A stretch of DNA of 64,000 nt. Origin: Fibrobacter sp. UWP2. GTDB lineage: Bacteria; Fibrobacterota; Fibrobacteria; Fibrobacterales; Fibrobacteraceae. The stretch lies in assembly GCF_900141705.1 (NCBI RefSeq), contig NZ_FQYM01000004.1:1-64000 (forward strand), written 5' to 3'. Shown piece by piece: positions 17,683 through 25,540 of this stretch (the first letter of the stretch is position 1; every line of letters begins with the position of its first letter). Below the pieces are notes generated by a model. The model was not told the DNA's origin. It was given only the letters and a program-made list of their open reading frames with translations, and ran no database searches. A program made the translations under genes and the position numbers.

Positions 17683-18272
17683 ATGAAATACTGTTTAAAG
17701 TGTGCGCGACAAATTGGAGATGAGCATTCGTTTTGTCCATATTGTGGATCATCACAAAAATGGGAAAAGAATATTGAATCTGAAAAAAATCTAGTGAAAC
17801 GTCTTCAAAATTGCCAATCATCATAGGATTGGTTATTGCAATGATGATTGTTTCTGTCATTATTGCATTTATAGAAAAATCAAATATTGAAAAATCGAAC
17901 TACTCATATAAAACTACGCAAACACGGGTACAAGAGAAATCGTTCTCTTCACCGGTAATATCCGTTTCGGCAAAGCAGATTTTGAGTGATTTTAATAGTA
18001 ATGAAGTTCGTGCTGGAGATCAGTATAATGGCAAACGTGTTAGAATATCAGGGTGTGCTGCAAGCATTGATAATATGATGGGGATTTTGTCTGTTTATAT
18101 CAATTCCTGTGGAGGTGATTTTGATATTGATTATGTACGTGCGCAATTTCCTAATAGAGCAAAAGAAAAATTATCCCGATTAAATAAAGGACAAAAAGTT
18201 GTTGTTGAGTGTACAATTGACGATGGTGGTGATATCATGGGTGTTGCCGCATCTAATTGTATATTGAAATAG
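17683..18272 (+). pseudogene. Zinc-ribbon / membrane / tRNA_anti-like (OB) protein, frameshifted at a run of seven A
   Basis: The first frame (17683-17826) starts after AAAGGGAGAG and encodes MKYCLKCARQIGDEHSF followed by CPYCGSS, a four-Cys zinc ribbon, then stops. The second frame, open from 17784 and ending at 18272, encodes a membrane helix (LPIIIGLVIAMMIVSVIIAF) and a domain with DFNSNEVRAGDQYNGKRVRI, the pattern of tRNA_anti-like OB domains. The frames join at A-AAA-AAT (17784-17790) by a -1 shift, giving the expected order ribbon, helix, OB domain. It could be a recent mutation, a sequence error, or slippage during expression; the heptamer fits a -1 site. The function of this family is unknown. 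Confidence 0.7.
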
Positions 18273-18281
18273 GAGGATAAA

Positions 18282-18743
18282 ATGGAAAATGAAGATCTTG
18301 AGTATGTCGGATTCTGGGCAAGGGTGGTAGCAACAATTGTTGATTCTTTGTTGCTCATTATTGTTACGTTTCCTTTTTTACTTATTTTCTATGGGTTAGA
18401 TTATCTAGATAGCGAAGGGCTTGTTGTTGGCCCAGTAGATTTTCTTTTGTCTTATGTTTTTCCGATAGTTGCTACGCTTGTTTTCTGGTTTTGGAAACAG
18501 GCAACTCCTGGAAAAATGGCTTTATCTGCAAAAATTGTTGATGCAAGAACCGGTAACGAACCGTCGGCAGGGCAATATATTGGTCGTTATTTTGCATATA
18601 TTTTGTCTGCTCTACCTTTATGTCTTGGATTTTTATGGATTGCTTTTGACTCCAAAAAACAGGGCTGGCATGATAAACTTGCAGGAACTGTTGTGATAAG
18701 GCCGAAGAATCATACAGAAGCAGTAAAATTTGAAAAGGATTAA
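18282..18743 (+). CDS. RDD-family membrane protein
   Basis: A 153-residue protein with three or four hydrophobic helices. RDD signatures: VGFWARVVATIVDSLLL at the start, TPGKMALSAKIVDARTG in the middle and SKKQGWHDKLAGTVVI at the end. It begins 9 bp after the frameshifted gene with AGGAGG directly upstream and is followed by the NERD gene, so the three form an operon. The family's role is poorly defined (ion transport has been proposed for some). AT-rich codon use sets it apart from GC-rich neighbours. Confidence 0.85.
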   Translation: MENEDLEYVGFWARVVATIVDSLLLIIVTFPFLLIFYGLDYLDSEGLVVGPVDFLLSYVFPIVATLVFWFWKQATPGKMALSAKIVDARTGNEPSAGQYIGRYFAYILSALPLCLGFLWIAFDSKKQGWHDKLAGTVVIRPKNHTEAVKFEKD

Positions 18744-18748
18744 GTGAA

Positions 18749-19498
18749 ATGGGTAAGAAATTTCGGACACATGTTCAAGGTGAATCCCTTCAGAAGAAAA
18801 TAGATGCGGATTTTGAAAAATACTATAGTCTTTGGGCTCTTTTTATTGCTTTTCTTTTATTGACTATTTATGTATGGCTGTTTTATTTTAAGGTCTTTGA
18901 TATTACGTTAAGTCTTGCCATTACATTTACAATACTAACAGGTGTAATATTTATTTACGGATTCAGGAAAAGCTGTAGGTTGATAAAGCATATTCGCAAC
19001 TGCTATAAGGGAATGGAGGGTGAAAGACTCGTTGGTGAAATGTTGAACAAATTAAGCAATGATTCGGTTAGAGTCTTTCACGATGTTTGTGGGAGTGAAT
19101 TTAATGTTGATCATTTAATTGTCAGTACGCGCGGTATTTTTACGATAGAAACAAAACACTATGATCGCAAGAAGGGGTATAACTTTTTATTTCAGGACGG
19201 AAAACTTCTATTTAATGGTCGCCAATGCAGAACGCTGCTGAATCAAATGGATGGTGAGGCTAGTTTTATCCGTGAGAAGTTAGATGAACTCTGCGGACGG
19301 GTTTACCCGATTCAAAAGGTTGCTATTATCATTGGCGCATATATTGATAATCCGCAAAGTGATTTTTCTAATTATTGGATTCTAAATGAAAACAGTTTCC
19401 CGAAATTTTTTAATAATTCTAAAGAAGTTCTCTCTATTGATGAAGTTCGCTTGATTTCTACGCAATTGACAGAATGGCTAAAGGTTTCTGTTGATTAG
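18749..19498 (+). CDS. Membrane-anchored NERD (nuclease-related domain) protein
   Basis: Two hydrophobic helices (about 28-50 and 55-75) precede a cytoplasmic NERD domain: GMEGERLVGEML, a VFHDV strand, FNVDHLIVSTRGIFTIETKHYD (the D and ExK catalytic-type residues of the nuclease fold), then a C-terminal helical part. NERD proteins share the fold of restriction endonuclease-like enzymes; activity here is unproven. It is the last gene of the AT-rich trio. Its composition and association with small membrane proteins suggest an acquired module. Confidence 0.8.
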   Translation: MGKKFRTHVQGESLQKKIDADFEKYYSLWALFIAFLLLTIYVWLFYFKVFDITLSLAITFTILTGVIFIYGFRKSCRLIKHIRNCYKGMEGERLVGEMLNKLSNDSVRVFHDVCGSEFNVDHLIVSTRGIFTIETKHYDRKKGYNFLFQDGKLLFNGRQCRTLLNQMDGEASFIREKLDELCGRVYPIQKVAIIIGAYIDNPQSDFSNYWILNENSFPKFFNNSKEVLSIDEVRLISTQLTEWLKVSVD

Positions 19499-19507
19499 GA
19501 CTTTCTC

Positions 19508-19969
19508 ATGCAACCCAATTCCAACAACATCGTTGTCCTGCGGGCGGAAGAGGAATGGCAGCGTGTAGGGGCGTATTCTGTCCGCATTCAGGGTATGAAC
19601 CGACAGCACCATATTTCGCTGCGGGAGGAATTTGACGAGCATGATGGTGACGGTACGAAGTATATTGTGCTGCTCGATGCCGGGTACCCGGTGGCGACGT
19701 GTAGGTTCTTTGAGACAGCCACTGGGCATGTGACGCTCGGGCGGGTGGTCGTTCTGCCGGAATACCGTGGGCGCAAACTGGGCGCGATGGCGGTTTGCGA
19801 GGCGGAAAAGTGGATTGCGGAGTGTGGCTATACGGAAATTGATATTGAAAGCCGCCTCGAGGCGGTAGAATTTTACGAAAAACTCGGTTATGCGCGCGTT
19901 GACGACAGTGTAGTCCGGAGCGGCGTGTTTGGCTGCATCCGCATGCGGAAATCCCTTTCGGCGAAGTAG
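19508..19969 (+). CDS. GNAT-family N-acetyltransferase
   Basis: A 153-residue acetyltransferase. The acetyl-CoA-binding segment is LGRVVVLPEYRGRKLGAMAV, followed by AEKWIAECGYTEIDIESR and EFYEKLGYARVDD, a ElaA/YjcF-like layout. The acceptor is unknown. GC content returns to the genome average here, marking the right boundary of the AT-rich block; the start is 9 bp after the NERD stop. Confidence 0.85.
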   Translation: MQPNSNNIVVLRAEEEWQRVGAYSVRIQGMNRQHHISLREEFDEHDGDGTKYIVLLDAGYPVATCRFFETATGHVTLGRVVVLPEYRGRKLGAMAVCEAEKWIAECGYTEIDIESRLEAVEFYEKLGYARVDDSVVRSGVFGCIRMRKSLSAK

Positions 19970-20015
19970 TTTTTTTCTAAATTTATCCTTGCAAAAATTC
20001 AAAAAAGGATAAAAC

Positions 20016-21458
20016 ATGCGCGATCAGTTCGAAAGCCCGCTTATCAAGCGTTACGCCAGCAAGGAAATGAGTTTCATCTTCAGCCCGCAGTACAAGTTCC
20101 AGACTTGGCGCAAGCTGTGGATTTACCTCGCCGAATCCGAAATGGAACTCGGCCTCCCGATTACGCAGGAGCAGGTGGACGAACTGAAGGCCCACGAGAA
20201 GGATATCAACTTCGAAGTCGCCGAAGAAGAAGAAAAGCGCCGCCGTCACGATGTGATGAGCCACGTTTACGCTTACGGCGTCCAGTGCCCGAAGGCGAAG
20301 GGCATCATCCACCTGGGTGCAACGTCTGCATTCGTGGGCGACAACACCGACCTTATCCAGATGCAGCAGGCCATGATTCTCGTCCGCAAGCGCCTTTGCC
20401 GCGTGATGGACAAGCTTTCCAAGTTTGCTATGGAATACAAGGACATGGCCCAGCTCGGTGCCACGCACTTCCAGGCCGCTCAGCTCACGACTGTCGGTAA
20501 GCGCGCTTGCCTCTGGCTCCAGGACATGCTCATCGACCTTGAAGAATTGAACTTCCTCATCGAAGTGCTTCCGTTCCGCGGCGTGAAGGGCACGACCGGT
20601 ACGCAGGCCAGCTTCATGGACCTGTTCAACGGCGACGAAGAAAAGATTATGGAACTGGACCGCAGGGTCACGGCAAAAGCCGGATTTAAGCGTGTGCTCA
20701 CCATCACCGGTCAGACCTACACTCGTAAGTGGGACAACCGCGTGAACCAGGTGCTCAGCTCCATCGCTCAGTCTCTGCACAAGTTTGCTACCGACATGCG
20801 CCTCATGCAGGGCGTGAAGGAAGTGGAAGAACCGTTCGAAAAGACCCAGATCGGTTCCTCTGCCATGGCTTACAAGCGCAACCCGATGCGCAGCGAACGC
20901 ATCTGCTCCCTGGCCCGTTTCGTGATGGCCCAGGTCAACAGCACCGCCTTCACGCAGGCGACGCAGTGGTTCGAACGCACCCTCGACGATAGCGCCAACA
21001 AGCGCCTTGCCATTCCGGAAGCGTTCCTCGCCATGGATGCCATGCTCATCATCGCCGAAAACGTTACCAACGGCCTTGTCGTTTATCCGAAGGTTATCGA
21101 AAAGCGCATCATGGCCGAACTCCCGTTTATGGCTACCGAAAACATCATCATGGAAGGCGTGAAGAATGGCGGCGACCGTCAGGAACTCCACGAAGAAATC
21201 CGCGTGATGTCCATGGAAGCTGGCAAGGTCGTGAAGGAACAGGGCAAGGACAACGACTTGCTCGAACGCGTGCTGAAGAACGAAAAGTTCCAGAAGCTCG
21301 GCATCACCGAAGAAAAACTCAAGGAAATCCTCGACCTCCGCAAGTTCGTGGGCCGCGCTCCGGGACAGGTCGTGAAGTTTGTGACCGAAGAGGTCCGCCC
21401 GGCAATTGAGGCGATTCCGGATTGGGCGACGATCGATGCCGGCGAACTAAAGGTCTAA
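20016..21458 (+). CDS. purB: Adenylosuccinate lyase
   Basis: Acts twice in purine synthesis, releasing fumarate from SAICAR and from adenylosuccinate. Its 480 residues show the fumarase/aspartase superfamily signature in [19 protein letters not shown], plus [26 protein letters not shown] and [16 protein letters not shown]. The length and sequence resemble the longer class also seen in eukaryotes. AAAAGGAT stands before the ATG. Product of the AICAR transformylase branch elsewhere in the window (24.5 kb) follows this step. Confidence 0.95.
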   Translation: MRDQFESPLIKRYASKEMSFIFSPQYKFQTWRKLWIYLAESEMELGLPITQEQVDELKAHEKDINFEVAEEEEKRRRHDVMSHVYAYGVQCPKAKGIIHLGATSAFVGDNTDLIQMQQAMILVRKRLCRVMDKLSKFAMEYKDMAQLGATHFQAAQLTTVGKRACLWLQDMLIDLEELNFLIEVLPFRGVKGTTGTQASFMDLFNGDEEKIMELDRRVTAKAGFKRVLTITGQTYTRKWDNRVNQVLSSIAQSLHKFATDMRLMQGVKEVEEPFEKTQIGSSAMAYKRNPMRSERICSLARFVMAQVNSTAFTQATQWFERTLDDSANKRLAIPEAFLAMDAMLIIAENVTNGLVVYPKVIEKRIMAELPFMATENIIMEGVKNGGDRQELHEEIRVMSMEAGKVVKEQGKDNDLLERVLKNEKFQKLGITEEKLKEILDLRKFVGRAPGQVVKFVTEEVRPAIEAIPDWATIDAGELKV

Positions 21459-21518
21459 TTTGCCGTTCGATTTTTTTTGTCACCCCGGACTCCCTTCCGG
21501 GGCGGCATCGAATAAATG

Positions 21519-21548
21519 AAAAGGGCAGCCCAGAGGGCTGCCCTTTTT
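21519..21548. terminator. Strong bidirectional terminator between purB and the 19-codon gene
   Basis: AAAAGGGCAGCCC, loop AGA, GGGCTGCCCTTTT followed by T on the plus strand and by AAAA/TTTT symmetry on the minus strand. The stem of 13 bp serves both convergent units. Confidence 0.85.
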
Positions 21549-21562
21549 GTTGGGGAAAATCG

Positions 21563-21622
21563 CTACGGCTTGAACGGGGGGATATAATCATCGTCTTCCG
21601 TTTTGACATTTATGTAAGTCAT
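21563..21622 (-). CDS. Candidate 19-residue small protein
   Basis: ATG at 21622 preceded by AAGGAG with 5-6 bases spacing; the product is MTYINVKTEDDDYIPPFKP, then TAG. A TATATT-like -10 lies about 25 bases upstream on the same strand and the purB terminator closes the unit on the other side. The full set of promoter, ribosome binding site, frame and terminator is more than chance would usually provide. The peptide is acidic with an aromatic/proline tail. It has no known family; it may be a small regulatory protein, a peptide precursor or a leader. Confidence 0.5.
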   Translation of the reverse strand: MTYINVKTEDDDYIPPFKP

Positions 21623-21824
21623 ATGCACTCCTTGAGTTTATTGCAGAATATACGTACTTTTACAGGGCGAAAAGTGAGCGGAAAATCACACTGTGACGGG
21701 CCGCACAGAATGCGGTGGACTATATTCTATTTTGGAGCAAGGTGAAGTTGGTCTCGCAAAAGAAAATTTTTTTGCTATATTTAGCCCACCTTCGGGGTGT
21801 AGCTCAGCCTGGTAGAGCGTCTGC

Positions 21825-21945
21825 CGTGAGCAAAAAACGCCTCGTATTGCGGTATAATCGCATAAACCGGCGCCTCGACAATAGAAACAAGTAAACTTGT
21901 TTCTGCTGTGCTCGGCTTAGGTTTATTTAACGAGGCGTGATTGCG
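21825..21945 (+). repeat. Structured insert in the anticodon arm of tRNA-Pro copy 1
   Basis: Starts CGTGAGCAAAAAACGCCTCG. A 9-bp inverted pair ACGCCTCGT (21837-21845) and ACGAGGCGT (21930-21938) encloses the hairpin AAACAAGT-AA-ACTTGTTT (21885-21902) and a small GCG/CGC hairpin. The CGTGAGC opening resembles the repeats at 14 kb and 41.8 kb. Confidence 0.6.
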
Positions 21946-21978
21946 GTCTTTTTAGGGATCAGAATGTCGTTAGTTCGA

Positions 21979-22074
21979 CAAAAACACCGGTGAGCAACGC
22001 GAACGTAAAGGTGTTTTTGCGCTTGCGCTGCGCGCAAGCCCGCAGGGCGGAGCGAAACGTAGTGAACGCTCCGC
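21979..22074 (+). repeat. Structured 96-nt element, copy 1, in a tRNA T-loop
   Basis: Immediately follows AGTTCGA of the T-loop. Three stems are predicted: AAAAACACC with GGTGTTTTT; a Cys-codon-free GC stem GCTTGCG/CGCAAGC; and GGAGCG/CGCTCC. Nearly identical to the copy at 22219-22314. Confidence 0.8.
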
Positions 22075-22159
22075 AATCTGGCTACCCCTGGTCCGTGAGG
22101 ACCATACAAAAACGAATTATATCCGCAAATAACAAAATATTTTCTATATTTGGGGCACT

Positions 22160-22329
22160 CGGGGTGTAGCTCAGCCTGGTAGAGCGTCTGCTTTGGGAGC
22201 AGAATGTCGTCAGTTCGACAAAAATACCGGTGAGCAACGCGAACGTAAAGGTGTTTTTGCGCTTGCGCTGCGCGCAAGCCCGCAGGGCGGAGCGAAACGT
22301 AGTGAACGCTCCGCAATCTGGTTACCCCT
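22160..22329 (+). pseudogene. tRNA-Pro(UGG) copy 2, interrupted in the T-loop
   Basis: 22160-22218 equals the first 59 bases of the intact tRNA, including the TTTGGGA anticodon loop. The 96-nt element then splits the T-loop after TTCGA, and AATCTGGTTACCCC resumes at 22315. The T-stem can still pair on each side of the insert. The last acceptor base is T instead of G, weakening the first pair. TATATT at 22145-22150 lies upstream. Confidence 0.85.
22219..22314 (+). repeat. Structured 96-nt element, copy 2, in a tRNA T-loop
   Basis: Same three-stem layout as at 21979-22074, with AAAAATACC/GGTGTTTTT as the first stem (one C-G pair replaced by a wobble pair). Flanked by tRNA-Pro sequence on both sides. 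Confidence 0.85.
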
Positions 22330-22399
22330 GGTCCGTGAGGACCATACAAAAACGAATTATATCCGCAAATAACAAAATATTTTCTATATTTGGGGCACT

Positions 22400-22473
22400 C
22401 GGGGTGTAGCTCAGCCTGGTAGAGCGTCTGCTTTGGGAGCAGAATGTCGTCAGTTCGAATCTGGCTACCCCGA
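22400..22473 (+). tRNA. tRNA-Pro(UGG), intact
   Basis: A 74-nt cloverleaf: acceptor CGGGGTG with TACCCCG, D-arm GCTCAGCCTGGTAGAGC, anticodon stem TCTGC/GCAGA with loop TTTGGGA (anticodon TGG), T-stem GTCAG/CTGGC with loop TTCGAAT, discriminator A. CCA is not encoded. TATATT is at 22385-22390 and a 17-bp terminator hairpin follows directly. It is the last and only complete copy of the three in this cluster. Confidence 0.95.
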
Positions 22474-22511
22474 TACACAAAAGGTCCCCTTTATGGGGAC
22501 CTTTTGTGTAT
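22473..22511. terminator. Terminator of the tRNA-Pro unit
   Basis: ATACACAAAAGGTCCCC, loop TTTAT, and the exact complement: a 17-bp perfect stem that starts at the tRNA discriminator base. The stem itself carries A- and T-runs, so it can work in both directions. Confidence 0.85.
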
Positions 22512-22521
22512 CTTAGGTATC

Positions 22522-22628
22522 GCCAGATCGAACTGACCAGTTCGACAAAAACACCGTTGAGCGAAGCGAAAGTAAAGGTGTTTTTGCGCTTATGCGCAAG
22601 CATAAGCCCGTAGGGCGGCGCGAAACTT
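22522..22628 (+). repeat. Inverted T-arm fragment followed by a third, diverged structured element
   Basis: GCCAGATCGAACTGAC (22522-22537) is the reverse complement of the tRNA-Pro T-arm with one base missing; it abuts CAGTTCGA (22538-22545) head to head. The element then begins CAAAAACACC at 22546. Its second stem is CTTATGC-GCAA-GCATAAG, different in sequence from the other copies but still paired, and the third stem is cut off near the trmFO stop. Confidence 0.75.
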
Positions 22629-22634
22629 CTTGTT

Positions 22635-23969
22635 TTAAAACTTCCTTGTTGCAATCCATTCGCGGACGCACTGTTCCGCTTCGTTGGCGAGAAATTCCTT
22701 CTTGTTCGACTTCTTCATCTTGAGCCCCTCGGTATGGGGGAGCAACCCGAAGTTGAAGTTCATGGGTTGAAAGTCCTCGTTTTCCTCGACGAGTCGGTTC
22801 ATGAGGGCTCCAATACAGCTCCCGTCAGGGAGCGGGTCGGCATGCCCGTGTAAAATCGTAGAAGCCATGTTCCAGGCGGCGTACCAGCCTGTGGCGACGG
22901 CTTCGGTGTAGCCTTCGCTGCCGGTAATTTGCCCCGCGAACCATGTGGGCGGGATTCCCTGGGCGCATGGAAGTTTGGGCCTTAAACGCAGGGTGGCGTC
23001 CAGGAACTTGGGCGATTCGATGAAGGTATTGCGGTGCATGCAGCCGAGGCGCGCGAACTTTGCGTTGCGCAAGGCCGGGACCATCGTGAAGATTTCCTTT
23101 TGCGTGCCCCACTTGAGGCGCGTCTGGAACCCGACCATGTTGTAGAGTGTCTTCTGCTTGTTCTCGGCGCGCAGCTGGATGACTGCATACCACAGGTGCC
23201 CATTGTTGCCAAGGCCCAGGCCAATGGGCCGCATGGGGCCGTGGCGGAGCGTCTCGTAGCCGCGGCGGGCGAGTTCCTCCACGGGGAGGCAGCCCTCGAA
23301 CAGTTCGTGCTTCTCGTAGGGGCGAGGCTCCACGCCCTCGGCTTCGGTGAGCTTGCGGACAAACTCCGCGTAGGTTTCCTTGTCGAGGGGGCAGTTGATA
23401 AAGTCCGCGGTTTCGCCCTTTTCCCATCGGTTCATGTAAAAGGCGTGGTCAAAGTCGATGCTGTCGGTCTCGACTACGGGGGCGATGGCGTCAAAAAAGT
23501 GCAGGCGTTCGCTGCCCAGCCGCTTGAAGATGTCGTCGGTCAGGGCGTCGCTGGCGAGCGGCCCTGCGGCCACGAGCGTCGGGCAGTCACCTTCCAGCGA
23601 GGTCACTTCTTCGTGGTGGAGGGTAATGTTGGGGGCGTCGGCAATTTTTCTCTCCACCGATTCGCTGAACAGGTCGCGGTTCACGGTGAGGGAGTCGCCT
23701 GCGGGCACTGCCGCCTCGCGGGCGCTTTCGAGTAAAAAGCTCCCGAGCATCGTGAGCTCCTGTTTAAGGAGTCCGTGTGCGCTCGTTTTGCCCATGGCCT
23801 TGAAACTGTTGGAGCACACGAGCTGTGCCAAATGGCCGTCCCTGTGGGCGGGCGTCATTTTGTTTGGACGCATCTCATAAAGGTCAACCCGAAAACCGCG
23901 GCTTGCAAGCTGCAGGGCCGCTTCGCATCCGGCGAGTCCGCCGCCAATCACTCTGACGCGTTCGTTCAT
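22635..23969 (-). CDS. trmFO: Methylenetetrahydrofolate--tRNA (uracil-54-C5)-methyltransferase
   Basis: An FAD- and folate-dependent enzyme that makes ribothymidine at position 54 in the tRNA T-loop. It starts MNERVRVIGGGLAGCEAALQLA (FAD-binding), then RPNKMTPAHRDGHLAQLVCSNSF and, later, GLGNNGHLWYAVIQL and ITGSEGYTEAVATGWYAAWN, all family signatures. Its 444 residues match TrmFO. The start at 23969 is fixed by the dinucleotide-binding N-terminus. Its substrate loop is the same loop that is interrupted in the neighbouring tRNA-Pro copies, probably a coincidence. Confidence 0.95.
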   Translation of the reverse strand: MNERVRVIGGGLAGCEAALQLASRGFRVDLYEMRPNKMTPAHRDGHLAQLVCSNSFKAMGKTSAHGLLKQELTMLGSFLLESAREAAVPAGDSLTVNRDLFSESVERKIADAPNITLHHEEVTSLEGDCPTLVAAGPLASDALTDDIFKRLGSERLHFFDAIAPVVETDSIDFDHAFYMNRWEKGETADFINCPLDKETYAEFVRKLTEAEGVEPRPYEKHELFEGCLPVEELARRGYETLRHGPMRPIGLGLGNNGHLWYAVIQLRAENKQKTLYNMVGFQTRLKWGTQKEIFTMVPALRNAKFARLGCMHRNTFIESPKFLDATLRLRPKLPCAQGIPPTWFAGQITGSEGYTEAVATGWYAAWNMASTILHGHADPLPDGSCIGALMNRLVEENEDFQPMNFNFGLLPHTEGLKMKKSNKKEFLANEAEQCVREWIATRKF

Positions 23970-23974
23970 CGGGG

Positions 23975-24430
23975 CTAGTTCAGGACAATCTTCTTGTAGC
24001 TCTTGGCGTTGCCGATCCAGAGTTTCACGAGCAGTTCCTCGAGGGAGGCTGTCGAGACGCAGTCGGGGTCGGCATCCTGGATCTCGTCCGAGATCAGGTT
24101 CGCCTGAGTCAAATTGAGCATCCCGTAATACAGCGCTTCCATGAGCTGCGACGCGAACTTGGGCGAAATGTTCGTTACATAGTCCATGTCGTTGAGCGGG
24201 GGAAGCTGCGTATTGTCGGGGGAGAACTGGTCCAGGTTGTCCATGGTCCACATGTCGGCAGCCTTGCCCATGTCGGGGGTGGGGGCTATGCTCAAGAGCT
24301 TCTTGTGATAGTCCCTCCACTCGGCGTCCGAGGTTTTGCCCGATTTACGGACAGCCTTCAAGAACGAAAGCACCGCGTAATACAGTTCTTTCTCTTTCTG
24401 GTTGACTTCTTTTGTGGACGTAGGATTCAT
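23975..24430 (-). CDS. Conserved-looking hypothetical protein upstream of trmFO
   Basis: A 151-residue, mainly helical, acidic soluble protein (MNPTSTKEVNQKEKELYYAV…) with no motif I recognise. Its stop is 6 bp before the trmFO start, so the two are probably co-transcribed, as is the upstream purine gene. The start at 24430 is preferred over 24448 because the upstream codons are hydrophobic and non-specific. Confidence 0.7.
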   Translation of the reverse strand: MNPTSTKEVNQKEKELYYAVLSFLKAVRKSGKTSDAEWRDYHKKLLSIAPTPDMGKAADMWTMDNLDQFSPDNTQLPPLNDMDYVTNISPKFASQLMEALYYGMLNLTQANLISDEIQDADPDCVSTASLEELLVKLWIGNAKSYKKIVLN

Positions 24431-24450
24431 ACCCTTAATATATACCAAAA

Positions 24451-25503
24451 TTAGTGACGGAAGTGGCGCATGCCGGTAAATACCATGGCGATGTCAAATT
24501 CGTCACACTTTTCGATAGAAAGGTCGTCTTTTTTGGAGCCGCCCGGCTGCACAATGTAGCGCACGCCAGCATCGTGGGCCGCCTCGACGTTGTCGGGGAA
24601 CGGGAAGAATGCATCGGAACCCATCACGACTTCGCTAAAGACCTTCTTTTCGAGGGCCTTGAGGCCGGCTTCGTTGATGCACTTGCCGTTTTCGTCAAAG
24701 AATGGCTTTGCTTCTTCCATGCGGGCGACGTTGTCGCGCACGCGCGGCTGGCAAAGGCGGAGGTTAGAGTCAATGCGGTTCGGCTGGCCGGGGCCAAGAC
24801 CCATGATTTGGAAGTAACCGGGCTTGTATTCGTAGCACATCACGATGGCATTGCTCTTCGTGTGCTTGGTGACGAGCCAGGTAAAGCGGGCGAGGTCTTC
24901 TTTGTTTTTGGGGAACTGCGCCTTTGTGACGCATTCAAACTTTTCCCAGGTGCCCACGTCGCGGTCCTGCACCAGCATGCCGCCAATCACGTGCTTGTAC
25001 ACCTTGCAGGTCGTGGCCTTCTTGATTTCGCCCACTTCCAACAAGCGGATGTCCTTGGATTTGTTCTTCAAGAATTCGAGGGCGTCGTCGTCAAAGGCGG
25101 GTGCGAGGAGGATTTCCACAAAACGGCCCTTGAGGAATTCGGCGGTCTTGAGGTCTACCTTGCGAGTCACGGCAATCACGGAGCCGAAGGCCGACACCGG
25201 GTCGCCCGCCCAGGCGGCTTCCATGGCTTCACGGAGGCTTTCGCCGGTAGCGAGTCCGCAGGGGTTCATGTGCTTTACGATCACGACGGCGTTGCCGTCG
25301 CTGAATTCGCGGGCCATCTCGAGGGCGGCGTCGGCGTCAACGATGTTGTTGTAGCTGAGTTCCTTGCCCCAGAGCTGCTTTGCGGTGGCGAGGCTTGCCT
25401 CGGTGCAGGTCGGGTCGCGGTAGAACACCGCGGACTGGTGGGAGTTTTCGCCGTAGCGCATGGGCACGGGGTCAACGAATTTGAGAATCAATTCTTCGGA
25501 CAT
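24451..25503 (-). CDS. purH: Stand-alone AICAR transformylase (PurH C-terminal domain only)
   Basis: Formylates AICAR with 10-formyl-tetrahydrofolate in purine synthesis. Motifs: MRYGENSHQSAVFY, VDADAALEMAREFS, IVKHMNPCGLA, DPVSAFGSVIAVTR, SNAIVMC, GPGQPNRIDS, and SDAFFPFPDNVEAAHDAG near the end. Its 350 residues correspond to the transformylase half of bifunctional PurH; the MGS-like IMP cyclohydrolase domain of about 190 residues is absent and no separate copy is in the window. MSEELILKF at 25503 with GAGGAAAAA upstream is the start. Confidence 0.92.
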   Translation of the reverse strand: MSEELILKFVDPVPMRYGENSHQSAVFYRDPTCTEASLATAKQLWGKELSYNNIVDADAALEMAREFSDGNAVVIVKHMNPCGLATGESLREAMEAAWAGDPVSAFGSVIAVTRKVDLKTAEFLKGRFVEILLAPAFDDDALEFLKNKSKDIRLLEVGEIKKATTCKVYKHVIGGMLVQDRDVGTWEKFECVTKAQFPKNKEDLARFTWLVTKHTKSNAIVMCYEYKPGYFQIMGLGPGQPNRIDSNLRLCQPRVRDNVARMEEAKPFFDENGKCINEAGLKALEKKVFSEVVMGSDAFFPFPDNVEAAHDAGVRYIVQPGGSKKDDLSIEKCDEFDIAMVFTGMRHFRH

Positions 25504-25540
25504 TTTTTCCTCGTTGTTTTTCGTAAAAATAGCAAATGCG

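Larger units (their letters stand above)
21793..22088 (+). pseudogene. tRNA-Pro copy 1, interrupted in the anticodon arm and in the T-loop
   Basis: 21793-21824 repeats the 5' half of the intact tRNA (CGGGGTGTAGCTCAGCC…). A 120-base structured segment then replaces the anticodon arm. 21962-21978 resumes with GAATGTCGTTAGTTCGA, a second 96-base insert follows, and 22075-22088 gives the 3' end (AATCTGGCTACCCC). TATATT at 21776-21781 may drive transcription. No functional anticodon remains. Confidence 0.8.

Noticed and set aside
21825-21945. Group I intron or integron attC site in tRNA-Pro copy 1
   Set aside because: Too short for a group I intron and without its core; no attC-type RYYYAAC/GTTRRRY ends.
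21927-22478. 183-codon minus-strand reading frame with an internal duplication
   Set aside because: It is the translation of the tandem tRNA-Pro units and inserts; the duplicate is explained by the 240-bp repeat.
22635-24320. 561-codon form of trmFO
   Set aside because: The added N-terminus overlaps the upstream gene and lacks family similarity; the FAD-binding start is at 23969.
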